64,000 nt of DNA from Antitrichia curtipendula (lineage: Eukaryota > Streptophyta > Bryopsida > Hypnales > Leucodontaceae): contig OX579638.1 in the NCBI GenBank assembly GCA_951230915.1, positions 30,336,696 through 30,400,695 of the forward strand, given 5' to 3'. The notes beneath the pieces were generated by a model that was not told where the DNA came from, ran no database searches, and saw nothing but the letters and a program-made list of their open reading frames with translations. Position 1 is the first letter of the stretch, and the number at the start of each line of letters is the position of its first letter. The position numbers and the translations under genes are program-made. This document shows positions 36,688 through 49,253 of this stretch, piece after piece.

Positions 36688-39225
36688 TCAAAGCGCAAGA
36701 ACCGCGAGTTGTTGTATGTTGATCGGAGATATGTCGCTAGGAGGCCCTTCAAATGACCGTCTTCCAATAATCTCATTCACAGCTTCAGTGGGATGATAAG
36801 GATCCCAAAAAACGAACTGATCTCGGTTTGGACACAAAGTGTCGACAAGAGGCAAACAAGGGACTTGACCTTTGTACTTTCCTCCTCCACAACAACCTAT
36901 GTTCGCCACGGTGAAACCTGCCACAACATTGGCAGACACTTGAATTGGCATGAAAGGGAAGCCTCTCCTTTCTCAAAGATGAGCTCAATTTGAGTTCCAA
37001 GTGAGAGCTCTTGAAACCAATTGAGCCATTGTCATTTCATATGACCGTATGGTAGCCAGAGCTTACTGTTAATTTTGATTGGTTTTCACTGATTTGGCAT
37101 GACTTTAAACTGCTACTCAAAAATGCTAAGAATGTATGACTCAACTATTAGCGTCTTCAAGCTTGGACCTCTTACCTTGAGCACCAGGGTTCTCGATGGT
37201 GTCCAGAACTCCATCATATACGTTTCCAAATAAGAAGAGAGAGCCTGGCAGCGTTTGAGTGAGCTCCAGTAGAAGAGACTTCAAAGCCGCATTGAAGCCC
37301 ACCACCATCGCATTTTCAGATGCAACGCAGCGGCCATCAGGACTTCCTATTGCTAGGCGTGAAGGAATGCATCCCACAGGACCCACGGCAGACACCAATA
37401 CCTTCCGGGCACCCAAGTGGTAGACGCTCTGCAACATGAACAAACTCGACCATATAGAAAAATTCTGGGTGCACAATAAATTTTGACAATACATATGCAA
37501 GGAACACTCTCAGCCGAGAAATTCAATTTACTTTAAGCGACTTGTAACGATTATTAATTGGGGATTATATTTAACCTTATCATCCTACTTCAACTGTATG
37601 TTCTATCTTCCATAGTGTTTCTAGAAAGTAGAGACCAGCCAAATCACATGAAGAAGTGTGGCATTCTGACAAGGTGGAAATTTTTTGCAACTGATTGATC
37701 AGCCTAACCGTACCGACAGTTGAGTCTTGAACGTGATCATGAGAAGCTGCACAAATTGGGATGGCGTGTATCGGTTCCTCGTTGCATTGTTGTTGGTTAG
37801 TAGATAGTTGTTGATGTAGTCATTGCTCCCATGGACGACTGCAAATAAAGACTTTTGGAGTAAATTAGCGGCGCCTGCATCCCCCAGCAGAGCGTTCAGT
37901 TCGAGAACGGTTTGTTGGAATAGCGTAATCTGCTTGTTGAATGACAGTCGATCAACCTGCAACATGTCATTCTCAGCATCATCAATCTGAGCCCAACTGC
38001 ATCACTTCTGGTTCGAAGGACATTTCATGTGGCTTCAAAAGGAAATCACTGACTGAAGGTGAAGGGATGTAAGGATACTGTAGGAAATCACAAACAAGTT
38101 CCGATGTAGGCAGCTAATCCCTAAAAATGGTGAAGTGCATGTAAAATCAACATGGTCATATTCGCCAAATTGGAGGAATTCCAAGAAATTGGCTCCCATG
38201 GTGCAATGTAACAACAACAAGAAACTGGGGCACTATTGAGTTTCCCAAATATAATCTCGAATCCTCTGGCTTCAGCATAATTTACAGGTTTGAGAAGTGT
38301 GGACACTGAAATGCGACATTCTTGGCACTATGAAAAGTGCCATCTTAAAAGAAAAAGAAAAATTCCTTATCGAGGTTTTGGACGATCGACCGCACTCTGA
38401 AAGAAATGCACCAATCTAAAGAGTCTGAGGTTCAACCGTGGGAAAATTAACTCACATAGTTTGCGCCAGTTGCATCAAGAATCCCTCCTGCACCAGAGGC
38501 ATAGCTCAATCCCTTCAAAATAGCAGAGCCTGTGCTTGTAGGTGCCAAGGATGGGGGCGGATATGGTAGACCTATGTAATCACCTGCCACTCAGACAATT
38601 CTTGTTAATGCATGCTCTGTTACATACACTGTGAAAGTCTAATGAATCAGTTACGATACAACTGGAAACCGAAGAGAAGGCATATACAGTATTTTCTGCA
38701 GAGCCAAGTCTAGAGCCTGTACCAGATTCAATGGGATACAAGAAGTACACTCTAACTCCCTTAATGCGACTGCTAGGGTCAGATAAAAAACGTCTGAGTG
38801 TACATAATCCCCATTGGTCAAGATAACTTGCCTCTCTGAAATTTAAAAAAAAAAAAAAATCTAGTGCGTTAGAGCCGTAGCCCCGCAAACAAAGCTCAAA
38901 AACTTGAACGTGAGCCTCCAGATGAACAATACCAGTGGCCCGCATTACGACTGAAACGAAATGAGATAGAAGACTTACTCAAAACATCGAGAGTGTGCTT
39001 GCCATTGCAGAAGCGACCTGTGGGCTTCTCGGCTGGAAAATCGATCCCGTTTGGGGGGAGATTAGCTCGAGCAAGAGCCAAAGTGATGTAGTTGTTTTGT
39101 CCACTGTCCACCAAGGAGTCCCCGAAAATAAAGAAAGCCGGAAACAACGGTTGCGTAGCCACACTCAGTTGCGAGTAGTACTGCAACAGAACGATCACCA
39201 TCAGAAGATGACGAAGCCCAGCCAT
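36688..39225 (-). CDS. Secreted GDSL esterase/lipase, five exons
   Basis: Exons (minus) are 39225-38979, 38583-38456, 37956-37714, 37428-37176 and 36917-36688, all GT-AG with matching phases, encoding 366 aa (family usually 350-380). Plant GDSL lipases (SGNH hydrolases) cleave acyl esters in the apoplast. A hydrophobic signal peptide occupies about residues 1-24. Block I is FIFGDSLVDSGQNN with nucleophile Ser37. Block II is SYASGAGGILD with oxyanion Gly near 113. Block III is VHGSNDYINNY with Gly168 and Asn170. Block V is FWDPYHPTE with Asp329 and His332. GCC-rich end blocks (IGCCGGG) are also typical. An upstream in-frame ATG at 39270 would put a non-hydrophobic extension before the signal peptide, so 39225 is preferred. 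The substrate is unknown. Confidence 0.93.
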
Positions 39226-39752
39226 TGCTAACCAGCTCGCCGATCGAACTAGCAGATCTCCGGCCACCACCTCCTCGATCGATACCAGACTACGAAACTG
39301 ACTTCAGCAAAGCCAGAAGCAGAGTACAGAGTGGCACTCCAATGTGGCCATGGTGTGTCTCCACTCCTGAGACACAGTACTTAAGCCAATTCTCTTTGGA
39401 CCTAGCTACGCTGCGCTGCGTACTGACGTTACGTTATGCCAACCACTTCAATCCAAGCTAACTTACATGTCCGCAGTTAAAGCCAACGCGGAAAAGGGAA
39501 TGCGAAGAAGTTCTGCCCATTTGAGTGGTTGCGCGCACATGCATCACCCAAACAGCTCCTGAAAGACAGTTAACACGACTTTAATGGCAGCTCAGAGCGA
39601 TATTAATTGATCAGGCTTCGTACACAGAGTCACACTGGGTTGGGGCGATTGAAGCTTCAGTGACATACATTGTCAGAAACTAATTAAGTTAGGAGATGAT
39701 GGAATACATTGAATGGGCATTCAGAATTTCAGAGTTGAGACGCACTGATGAG

Positions 39753-39857
39753 AGCCCTTGCCTTGCCTTGCCTTGCCTTAGAGCATCTCCAACAGTCTGC
39801 GCGAGATGGACGCGCCAGAGTGCCAGACTGTTGGAGACCCTTGCCTTGCCTTGCCCA
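39753..39857. repeat. Hairpin framed by CCTTG pentanucleotide repeats
   Basis: CTCCAACAGTCTG (39787-39799) pairs with CAGACTGTTGGAG (39824-39836) around a 24-base loop. On the left are four CCTTG units and on the right three. GAGCATCTCCAACAG resembles the terminus of small plant MITEs as I remember them. It lies about 0.55 kb upstream of the GDSL start codon. Confidence 0.6.
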
Positions 39858-39899
39858 ACGCCGCGCGCGCACTGCCTTGTCACTTTGATTAATTAATGC

Positions 39900-41030
39900 T
39901 GTAAATACCTTCAATGCATTCAGCCTGCACCAGCATGTCCACATGTCATTGAATTCGAAAACTGTCAGGTACAAATTAATTCAGCCGAGTAATTGCCGGT
40001 AGGTCGTGATCATCAGTGACCTTCAAAGTGATCCGTTCCAAGTTCCTCAAGACTTCCTTAACCCTTAAACGCCTCAATCCCTTTTCGAATTTTGGCACAT
40101 TTTTGCTTCTATCTTTGGACCGGAATATCATTTACTGTAATTTCATGAAAGTGGCCATTAAGGAAGGTTGTCTTTTCAACATTCAAGTATTAAATTGGAT
40201 GAATGAGAAGTTACATAGTTGGATTAAACAATGTCTACAAGCCCTCTATTCATTGTCCGAAACATGGATGTCTGAGCGCTTAAGAATCAAGTTGAACATG
40301 ACTGTGTCCAATCCATGAACGGAAACAAGGACAATACCCAAGTTTTCAAGTGGAGGGAAGTGGACCTCGTTGAGTTTTGGTGACTTTAAAAAAAAATCAC
40401 CCAATGCAAAGCCAACAAACTTCAAGTGGACTTTTCCGCATTATAAAAAAGAGAAGAAAAGATTTAAAATTATTAATTTTTTTTTCTAAAGTATATAAAA
40501 CCGAGATTCTACGTTACAAAAAGACTTTTCATTGCAATAAAAAGAAGGTCTGATTTATTGGCACACATAACAATGCTTGAAAAGGTCATCAAAGAAAAAG
40601 TTGAGCCTCTAAAGGATTGCTCCAGGGCCTTAAGAGGATCTTGATTCTTATATTTGATCAAATACTTTTATTGGTTTTTTTCTTATTGTTGCTTACATTA
40701 TATTGAAAAGTCGGATTATTGTTAGTGAATGGAGTGGCTCATAAACGGAGTATAAGAGGTTCAATTTATTATTTAACATCTTGAAAGTTCATGCACCGTG
40801 CACTCTAACACAGTTATCAAAAAATAAAAAAATGTCAATAAAGTAAGTCTTTCTCATTGTCATCTAAAAAATCCATCAAGAAGTTTTTTGATGGCAACCT
40901 GAAAGACTTATTTCATTGGCATTTGGTGAGAAAGAAGGTTGAAGATGTTGTTTTTATAATAAAATCAATTGTCCATTATGAATCCTCAAAAGGATGGGAT
41001 AAATTTGAAGTTGAGAACTTGACCACTCAT
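39900..41030. other. AT-rich intergenic DNA with a TTAACCCTTAAAC repeat end
   Basis: No gene is supported. TTAACCCTTAAACGCC at 40058 matches the terminal motif of the TTAA-flanked family but no partner end was located. A 74-codon plus-strand frame at 40857-41081 runs into the foldback and has no motif. Confidence 0.35.
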
Positions 41031-41038
41031 TGTCAAAA

Positions 41039-41407
41039 CGCAAGAATCATGCTTAAAATAGATTTTCAAACCTCATTTTAGCATAGTAGAATATCTTCTT
41101 TATTTAAACTCTGAACTAGAAAAACGTTTGAAAATCGCTTTAGTTTTATCTCCAAAAATCAGTTTGATGTTTTGACACTCCATCTAAAAATTATGAACAA
41201 ATTTCAGAGAGGGTATTTGAAAATGTCAAAAAAAATGTTCCCTTCCAACCCCTCTTTGAAATTTGTTCATGACTTTTATATGGAGTGTCAAAACCTTAAA
41301 GTGATTTTTGGAGATAAACTTTTTTCTAGTTCAAATATTTTTGAAAAAATATATTCTACAATGCTAAAATGAAGTCTAAAAATCTACTTTGAACACAATT
41401 CTTGCAT
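41039..41407. mobile_element. Foldback (inverted-repeat) element, ~370 bp
   Basis: Left arm about 41039-41213 and right arm about 41250-41407 are reverse complements with modest divergence. For example TTTTGACACTCCATCTAAAAA pairs with the complement of TTTTATATGGAGTGTCAAAA, and CATTTTAGCATAGTAGAATAT with the complement of ATATTCTACAATGCTAAAATG. The spacer is about 36 bp. No clear target duplication was identified. Confidence 0.75.
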
Positions 41408-44400
41408 TTATGGGGAATTTCATTAAAATGGCGGTATTTCGTATGTCATTTTCAGACCGCATGATCTTAAATGTAAAGGTGATATCTAGTACTGGTATAG
41501 ATTTCAAAAATTTAGGACTTTTATATATTTCAAAATTCTAGGATTGGTATGGCTTTCAGATCGTGTAATTGAATTGTGAAAGTGGCATAAATGATAGGTG
41601 TAGATTTTAGACATCTAGGAATGATTTAGATTTCAAACACTTAAGGTTATTGTACATTTCAGACCCCCCCGTCTTAACTGTAAAAAATCTGCCAAAGTTA
41701 TCGAATTTTGTCATTTTAACAAAATTGCCCATGTTTTTATTTACTATGAGCGGTTGAGCTCCTATTAGGTGTAATTTGCATATTCTACATGGATTATTTT
41801 ACCTCCCACTACTCCACTTGTATAAAAAGCTCCTTTTCTTATTTCCAAACTCACCAAATTATGTGGCTTCTAATTTGGAGCTAGTTGCCAATCGAACTCA
41901 AATGATTTTGGCAACTAGCTTGAAATTGAAAGCAACTTAATTTAATTAACTTCAATGATTATTAATCAATCAGATTAAGGGTTGAATATTAAATATTACC
42001 TTCCTTGCACCTTAACTAACATGGCTTGACTACTTTCATGGAAATTAGATGTTGCAAACTCTCAAATTTTGTACGGTTAGGTGTGATGTTCAAATCCTTA
42101 AGGACGTCACTGCGTGGCAGCCCACACTAGAATTTTTTTTTCTCTAATATATGACAATTACAAATCTTCCTATTATGAACCAAGTTGCAAGCACTTCATA
42201 TTTGGACAATTTGTTAGGTTTGAAAAGAAGAATGGTGGGCCCAAGAATAAAGAAAGACCAATATTGACTACATTGGGAAGTATTTTTTGAAGTTGCCATG
42301 TCATTATGGCATTAGTGTGGTGGTTTTCGGTTGAATTGGGGCAATTCTTAGGTTGTCCGCAATGTGGTAGTTTGACATAGCTACCCCGTCAAAAATAACT
42401 TTAATTTTTCACTGCATTGTAATTAGAATGTGATTTGAGAACTAAAATTTATTTCTTGGGGGACAATTGTATGCCATATTTTATTAGTTACATATATGCC
42501 AAATTTCAAAAGCCAACAAAGTTTTAGCAAAAGATGCCCAAATTGCCAAGTCTAAAAAAAGTTAAGAGCAACATAATTCTTTATTCGACTCCCAATAAAA
42601 AAATCATATTCTAACTAAAGGGATATATGTTTACACCTTATTTTAAAATTTCATCAACATCTTACCCAAATTGATTGTGTAATAACCTACACGTATTTTT
42701 TCTTTGTCTTATGTCTAAATTTGAGTTTTCTTGTACCTATTCAAAGTACTTTTGAATGCACTTCCAATGATAGAAATTTCAATTATTTTATTACAAAGTA
42801 GTGAAAAGATAGAGATATATTTGGTGTACCTATGTATAGGTCCTATTAAATATACATAAACCTTTACTAACATTTGAGAGCATAAAGTTTGAATGACAAA
42901 GTTTGTGACAATGTAATTTGTCCCAAATTTTTTGCTTCTTCTATTTTGTGACTAAATTTGATTGAAAATCATTTTGTTTTATTTTCCAAAGATGAAATCA
43001 CATGCCTTCTAAAAGTTGTAAAATTTTCAAATTTTTTGGTGACAATTTAAAATTATCATGATTTTTTGAAGAAAAAGTGAAAGAAATTAATATCTTTTAC
43101 AAAATTAACTCAATTTCTTTCTATAAATTTTACTATAAAGATATATTATATTGAAAAATATTAATATTATTCATTTATATTACTATAATGTGATATTTTA
43201 TAAATAAAAATTTAATAGACAATGATTAGAGGCCCAATGTCCAAATTGTAATAAAATAATTATTCTTTGGAGTTTTGAAATTTTCAAACTAGAATTAAAA
43301 CTTGACTTGGTGAGCTTCATTTTATTTTTTTGAATCAAATTCAAGAAAAGATCATATTCATTGGTAAATTTAGATCTAATGTAAGAGGTTTGAAGTTGTC
43401 AATTACACTACAAGGGCATTCGTCGCACACATACCTAAATTCATACAAAAATATGCAACATCCATGTTGAAACTTTTCAGCAAATAATAAGTGGAAAGAA
43501 CAAAGTAGATCCTACAAAGCACATGCAAAGAGAATTTACAATCTTTTTTTTTAACCTAAAGTTTGAAGGCCTTTTTTAGTCAAAACCACTCAAAACCACC
43601 ATTTCTATTGCATTGAGGCAAGAAAATAGAAAAATGAAAATTTTGGGTATTGAAAAATATAATCTACCACTAAAAATACATTTAAATACAAGGTAAAATT
43701 TTCATGAAGTTTGACTACATAGATTGGAAGACACGACCGTAAATTTAGGGCAAAGATGGTACCTCTCTATTGAATATGTATTTTTTCCAAAAAATAAAGT
43801 TCGGCAAATATTCAAGATAGAATCTAATTTCAATATCTTTTTTTACTATAGAATTTTTATTTAAAAAAAGAAAATCCCCTAAAATTTTGGCATCTATTTT
43901 TAGAATTATTTTCCGCCAACCTGCCCTATGATAGCGTATGAAGTGAAAAATTCCTTTGGAATGTTGCCACATTAGATAATAAGACTTTGAATCTTTTTAA
44001 GTTCAATTATTTTCACTATAGATTTTGATTTAAAAAAATTATGGTAAAGAATTAAGTTTAAAGTCTTTAAAAAAGCAATCCGACAAAATAAACTTGATTT
44101 TCTTCTTTTAAAAGATTGTTAAGTATATGTAGGGTAGAGATGGAAAGAAAATTAAAACATTAATAGTTCTAAGATGGAATTAATCCTCAAAAATAGGAAT
44201 CTGTTTGAAAGGACACTTAGGATTTAGAAAGGACACTTAGATTTCTGTCACCTAAATTTTTGACATGATTTTTTGAAAACTCTTTTGAAGATGGAAAAAC
44301 ACATTAGCTTTATAAAAATATAATTTTTATTTCAATCAATGAATGGGAGTAAAAATTATGCTATTATAAGCCTTTAAAACAATAGCAAGGTAGAAAAAAT

Positions 44401-46130
44401 GGTTTAAAATTTTTTTAAATAAAAAAATATTTTTCCATAGATTACATTTTTGTCAATATAAAAAGTTCTAATTCATTCCATTTGAATTAGTACCATGAAA
44501 GTTATGGAGCTTCATTTTTGTAGGCAATTATAGCATTATCTTGAATAATAACTTACTAGATTTGTTTTTGAACTCAATTTTCACAATTTTCTATAAAAAT
44601 ATTTCACAAGGTTCATTTTGCTTGCTAAAACAATCTCACCGTTGGGATTAGAGTGTTTCACTTACATTTTAGAGCTATCAACGTGAGTTTAGTTTTTCCT
44701 TCTATTTGGTATCTACTTAACAATTTTTTTAAGAATGAAAATCAATTTTTTTTTTGAGTTATTTTTCCTAGATTCTCAACTCAAATTTTCAATAATTTAA
44801 TAAAAAATCAACAATTATAGTAGCAAAAGATTTAAGTTAAGAAGGTTTCAAGTCTTATATTCTAATCACACAAGGTGCAAAAGATATATTTTTCTTCATT
44901 TTAAACATTGATATCTTGCAATCTATTTGGTCAAGGTTTCTAAACTTTTTTACATACATTTTTATACTACTCTAGTGCAATATCCTAGGATTAAATATGC
45001 AAAAAAATTCTTCAAGAAAGTTTTATTTTTGCAATAGATTTGGTAGTTCTGAGTTAATTTTGATTAAAAAAAATTGTAGGAACTCAAGCTTGGAAGGACA
45101 ATAAAAGCTTGGAAGGACTCCCAAGGACAATAAAAGCAAGGATTGAATGACCCCCTCAATGACCCCATTGGATTGGATGGGGGCTATGTTCTTGAGGGAT
45201 GTTTCCAAAGGCCACTTTTTTCCACCATTTTTGTCATTTCTATTTATAAATCTTAGAATAAATATTCTTCATCTATCAACTATCAAGTTTGATCTATAAA
45301 TGAGTCCCTCATCCTTAGATATGTAACGGAACAACAACTCTTCAACCAATACCCGTCACTTATACAAAAATTGAAAGAAATCTTTGTCTCAATCTTATTT
45401 TCAAAGGCAATATCCATCAAATTGAATGACACAATTAAAAGGTCATGCCTAGTTGATATCTTAAGTCCATACTTTACATTTATTGTAGAAAAAGTGGCCA
45501 TCGAGAACAATTTTCAAGACTGGAGTTGCGGGAATGCTGATTCTTGGGAGTGGAAGGTATGGTCCCCATCCATTCCTTGTCTATCCTAATGGGAATAGTG
45601 GAGGGGGCTTTCAACCTTGACCTATAAAGTGTCCAATCGAAGACTTTCTTTGATGCTATAGAAATATATAATACACCTAAGGATTCAAAAATTGAAATAT
45701 TTTTGAATACATACCTATTAGTGAAGCACCATTCTTTTAGGATAAAATTCATGAATGCCAACGGTTAGACTTTTCAAATAAATATCCCTTGTATACCATT
45801 TTTTGGAAGAATTGTGATAATTGAATTACAAATTGAAGCCAATAGAATATTTTTTCACAAAATATTCTAAATGCTCACAAAACAAAATGTTTTATAATTT
45901 TTTCATCATTATTCATATAGAATGAACCAAAGATTTCCAAATAGAAGAAATATATTTTATTTGTAATTAATTTTGATTTTTTATAATTTTATATGTTACT
46001 TGAACTTGACTTTTTTTAGATTTGATGCCATAACTTTTGCTCTCAAACACATATTGAGATGAAAATTATATTCTTAGGAAGCTAATTTATTTTTCTATGT
46101 TGAGGAGAAGCTTCAAAATATCTCTTAAAA
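41408..46130. other. AT-rich repeat-filled DNA
   Basis: No gene is supported. At 41490-41670 a loose repetition of TATAGATTTCAAAAATTTAGGA-like words occurs. At 44460-45010 blocks such as ATTCATTCCATTTGAATTAG and ATATCTTGCAATCTATTTGG match blocks in the TTAA-flanked elements at 49.6 and 62.3 kb, so another diverged family member is present without clear ends. Confidence 0.4.
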
Positions 46131-46139
46131 AAAAATGAA

Positions 46140-47540
46140 ATTATGCAAGCCTACCCAAATTCCCATTTGTCCCCGGATGGGACTTCGGGACTTTAGGGTT
46201 TCAAAGTTTGAGTTTTTTCGGCGTCCGCAATGGGAGGCTGGCATGTAGGGCCGCAGTTTGCAATTACCAAGGGCCAGGTCGCGTCTTCGAAAGGGCTCCT
46301 GCTGTCTTGCCAATTGCGTGGAGTTGTGGACCTACTGTACGTCTCCAAACTAAACGGAACCTGCGGCCCAATCCTTGAGTTATGGAGTTGTAAAGAGTTG
46401 TTTTAGTAGATGTGAATCGTTTTTTGGAGTTTGGCACTCCAAAGTAATGGCGCATGAAAATGTTGCCCTCAGACAATCGTGAACTGTTGCGGGCTCTGGA
46501 AAACTCCAGCGAGTGCCTGTCCAGGAGCTCAAGATGCAGCGGCCGCGAGAGCAGCACCGGACATGTTGAGGCGCTTTTTAGAAGCCAGGTCTGGAGAGGG
46601 ACCACCTGTTGAGTACCGGTGCAGGGCCTGGGTGACACTCCGATTGAGGACGTTCTTGTGTCAGCCTGGTAGAAGTTAGGATCAGTCAACTGCTTTTCTG
46701 GGTGTTGTAACTTGCTTTGAACATGGAGTGAGTTAAGAAAGCTTATGAAACTGGCATTAGTCACGGTCTCGTCCGAGTTAATGCAGTTCGCATGCATACT
46801 TTATGTGCAAGTGGTTTAGAGGTTACGTGAGCCGCCTGCCAGTTATGCACGCCACGACCTCACGGTATTAAGATCGAATAGAACGAAGTAGTCCTTCACG
46901 AGATCTCCGTCTCTGGCTTCGAAGACAAAAATCATCCATCCATCCACTTCGTCTCTCTCATTGTGAACTTGAGCTCCCGCCACAAAAATCTTGCCGGGCA
47001 AGCATCACAAATCTGCCGTGCATTTTATGTGAAACTCGTCTGAATTAGGTTTGATCTTTTGTCAGGTTTTCGACTTAGGTGTGAGGGGAATTCGGAGAGA
47101 AGATTGAGTAAGCATAGTGCTGGAGCGGGACGAGATGGTGCTGTTGCGTATGGAGAAGGGGGAGCAGCTGGTGGAGGGTTGCTGAAGGCGAACGATGTGG
47201 ATGGCAGAGACCGAGTCCTGGCGTTTCTCTGGAGTTGGCTGTCGGTGAGGGACGTCAGCTTGTAATGATTCCTTGAGAATTCATTATGGAGTTCAGTATG
47301 TTCATTATGGAGTTCAGTATGTTAATCTCCTGTTCAATCTTATGATATGTTGGTGGACAATGGTGGGTTCCGATCTACATGTACTGGAACCCGTTTTATT
47401 CCGTTCTCCGATTTCTGGTGCAGTAATAATTTCACCGTTTTTAACTGATTTCAAGTTTCGGATGTGTACTTCGAGATTCAGAACAGAGTCTTTTGAATCA
47501 GAAATTAACTCAAAAAACGCACACGAAGGCAAACAAGAAC
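46140..47540. other. GC-richer island, possible promoter or degenerate gene
   Basis: Base composition rises sharply here compared with both sides. A 177-codon minus-strand open frame (46797-46264) and shorter plus-strand frames (46479-46679, 47059-47265) are present. None shows a domain, signal peptide or plausible splice partner I recognise. TTCATTATGGAGTTCAGTATG occurs twice in tandem at 47279-47320. The island probably represents the promoter/leader of the small gene model to its right or an unrecognised gene remnant. Confidence 0.3.
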
Positions 47541-47549
47541 GCAATAAAA

Positions 47550-48318
47550 ATGGAGAGTATCCAAGATTCTGTTTCCGTTGACGAAGTTCAGCAACTGAAG
47601 CAGGAGAAGTTCTACAAATTGCAGAGCATGCGTATCGTTACTTATAAGGAGGGCTCTTAAATAGATACCCAATTTGGTACTCTAAAGTTGCTGGGGTCCT
47701 CCTTGAATTTGTGCAGGAAATTCCAACTACCTCCTGGACAACATCTGTCCTTCTGTCTTGAAATGAATTTTGACTCCTTGTCGGCTAGTTTTACTATCTG
47801 GTTCTGTTGTCTTGAATTTTTCAACATTGAACAACAGGTCCTGAAATAGTTGAAAATGTCATGCTGGACGAATCATGATTAGCGGAGCGCGATGAATTTA
47901 CTGAGACGGTACGGTGCTAATACCAACTTTTTCTTAAAATTTCACCGAAGGTTCCAAGTGATATCTTGAAATGGTATCCAATTTTTATACATGTTTCTTC
48001 AGAATTTTTTCATAAATAATTATATGCTTGAAGGAGGTAATTCAACTATCATAGTCAAGTTGTTGGTGCTTTTCTTCATTGATTGACATAGTCAGGATCA
48101 GTTATTAGTACGCTGATTTTTGTCTGTTCATTTTCCTATTCAGCACAAAATTTTAGGCGTGGTTATACCTTTAGTTCTTAGCTTAAAGGTCTTTCTCGTG
48201 TTTCTTCAGATAGTATCTTCAACTTCTGGAGAATAAGTTCAGGACTATCTTGGCCACCACCGACTTTGCAAGTGATCGAGGAGATGAGATGCACACGTAC
48301 AGCGTAGATGAGCTTTGA
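47550..48318 (+). CDS. Possible small charged helical protein, unrecognised
   Basis: A tentative three-exon model uses exons 47550-47631, 47883-47908 and 48214-48318, with GT-AG junctions in consistent phase, giving about 70 aa. Exon 1 starts in good context (AAAAATGG) and encodes a charged, helix-prone segment, DEVQQLKQEKFYKLQS. Exon 3 encodes LQLLENKFRTILATTDF and ends MHTYSVDEL. Composition looks protein-like rather than random, but I do not recognise a family. The 26-nt middle exon and the TAG acceptor of exon 3, just after a stronger CAG, are weak points. It could instead be part of a larger gene or non-coding. Confidence 0.3.
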
Positions 48319-48849
48319 GTGTAGCAGGTACGATCAGCCTGTTTGGTTGTGAATAGAATCAATTTGGGGAAGTGAGATGTAGAGACAGACCGTCATTCTC
48401 AGTGCAGGGAAGCTGCACTTCTAGGAGCTTCTAGTGCAGTTGTATCCGGTGGGAATAACGTTGTGACCACTAACAGCTTCATATTGAAATTCTTAGGCAT
48501 GGTTCCAGTTGAAAGTAAATCTAGCCAAAGTTTGGCCTTGTATGAAGGCATTCTACTACTTTAGAAAATTGAACAGGCTAAGATGTTTGCAGGCAAGTTC
48601 AGATTATGAAAAATCCACAAACCACTGTTTCAGTAAAGTCGTTCGAATCCCCAAAGCCGAAGCTCATCCATTTCTTTCTTTACTGAGAAGAAGCTCGGCT
48701 TTGTATAGACTCTGAAAATTCTACGGTGTTGTTTCTGGTTACGTAGAGTGGTCAAATTTTTAGATCCATGCTTATTGGGCAACTAAATGCTCTAATTCAC
48801 AGATTACAGTAGCTGATGCAGGTAGGTGTACAATGCTTCTCGGCTTGTA

Positions 48850-48915
48850 GGAATAGGGCTGAATTCCCGGTGAATTCCCGGGAATTTTGACACTCACCGG
48901 GAATTAACACCGGGA
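48850..48915. repeat. GAATTCCCGG direct and inverted repeats
   Basis: GAATTCCCGG occurs twice directly, then appears inverted as CCGGGAATT three times within about 60 bp, so the segment can form alternative hairpins. No function is evident. Confidence 0.6.
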
Positions 48916-49027
48916 ACGCGATATGAACTCCCTGTAGAAGTCCACCGGAACATGTGTCCGATATATGATGCCAGAAATTGAATTTAATGCCAGAAATTAC
49001 TCTGCTAGAAGCTCGCTTAACCCTTAA

Positions 49028-49249
49028 CCCTTGAAGGACGGACCGGTAGCCGTGGAAATCATGTATTTTGATTCCGTGTGACATCATCTACTTTGAAAAA
49101 GCCTAATATATTCTTTGGAAGTTAAAGAACTGTTAAAGATCTTTCCTTTCCACTCCTAATACTGAAGATGAAAAGTTGCACTCCTGTCCTGTAGGGAAAG
49201 ATTCTTTGTCATTCAAAGGACGCAGAACGTCCTCGTCGACATTCAAGGG
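49028..49249. mobile_element. 222-bp TTAA-flanked MITE, uninterrupted copy
   Basis: It is bounded by TTAA at 49024-49027 and 49250-49253, with terminal inverted repeat CCCTTGAA. Internally it aligns with the copy at 49254-50269 (shared CCGTGTGA, TTGGAAGT, TCGTCGAC/GTGTCGAC and ATTCAAGGG/GTTCAAGAG blocks). An extra TTAACCC precedes it at 49017. It is non-coding and serves as an empty-site reference for the insertion in the next copy. Confidence 0.75.
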
Positions 49250-49253
49250 TTAA

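Noticed and set aside
46264..46797. 177-codon minus-strand open frame
   Set aside because: No domain, no plausible start or splice context and unremarkable composition; kept only as part of an uncharacterised island.
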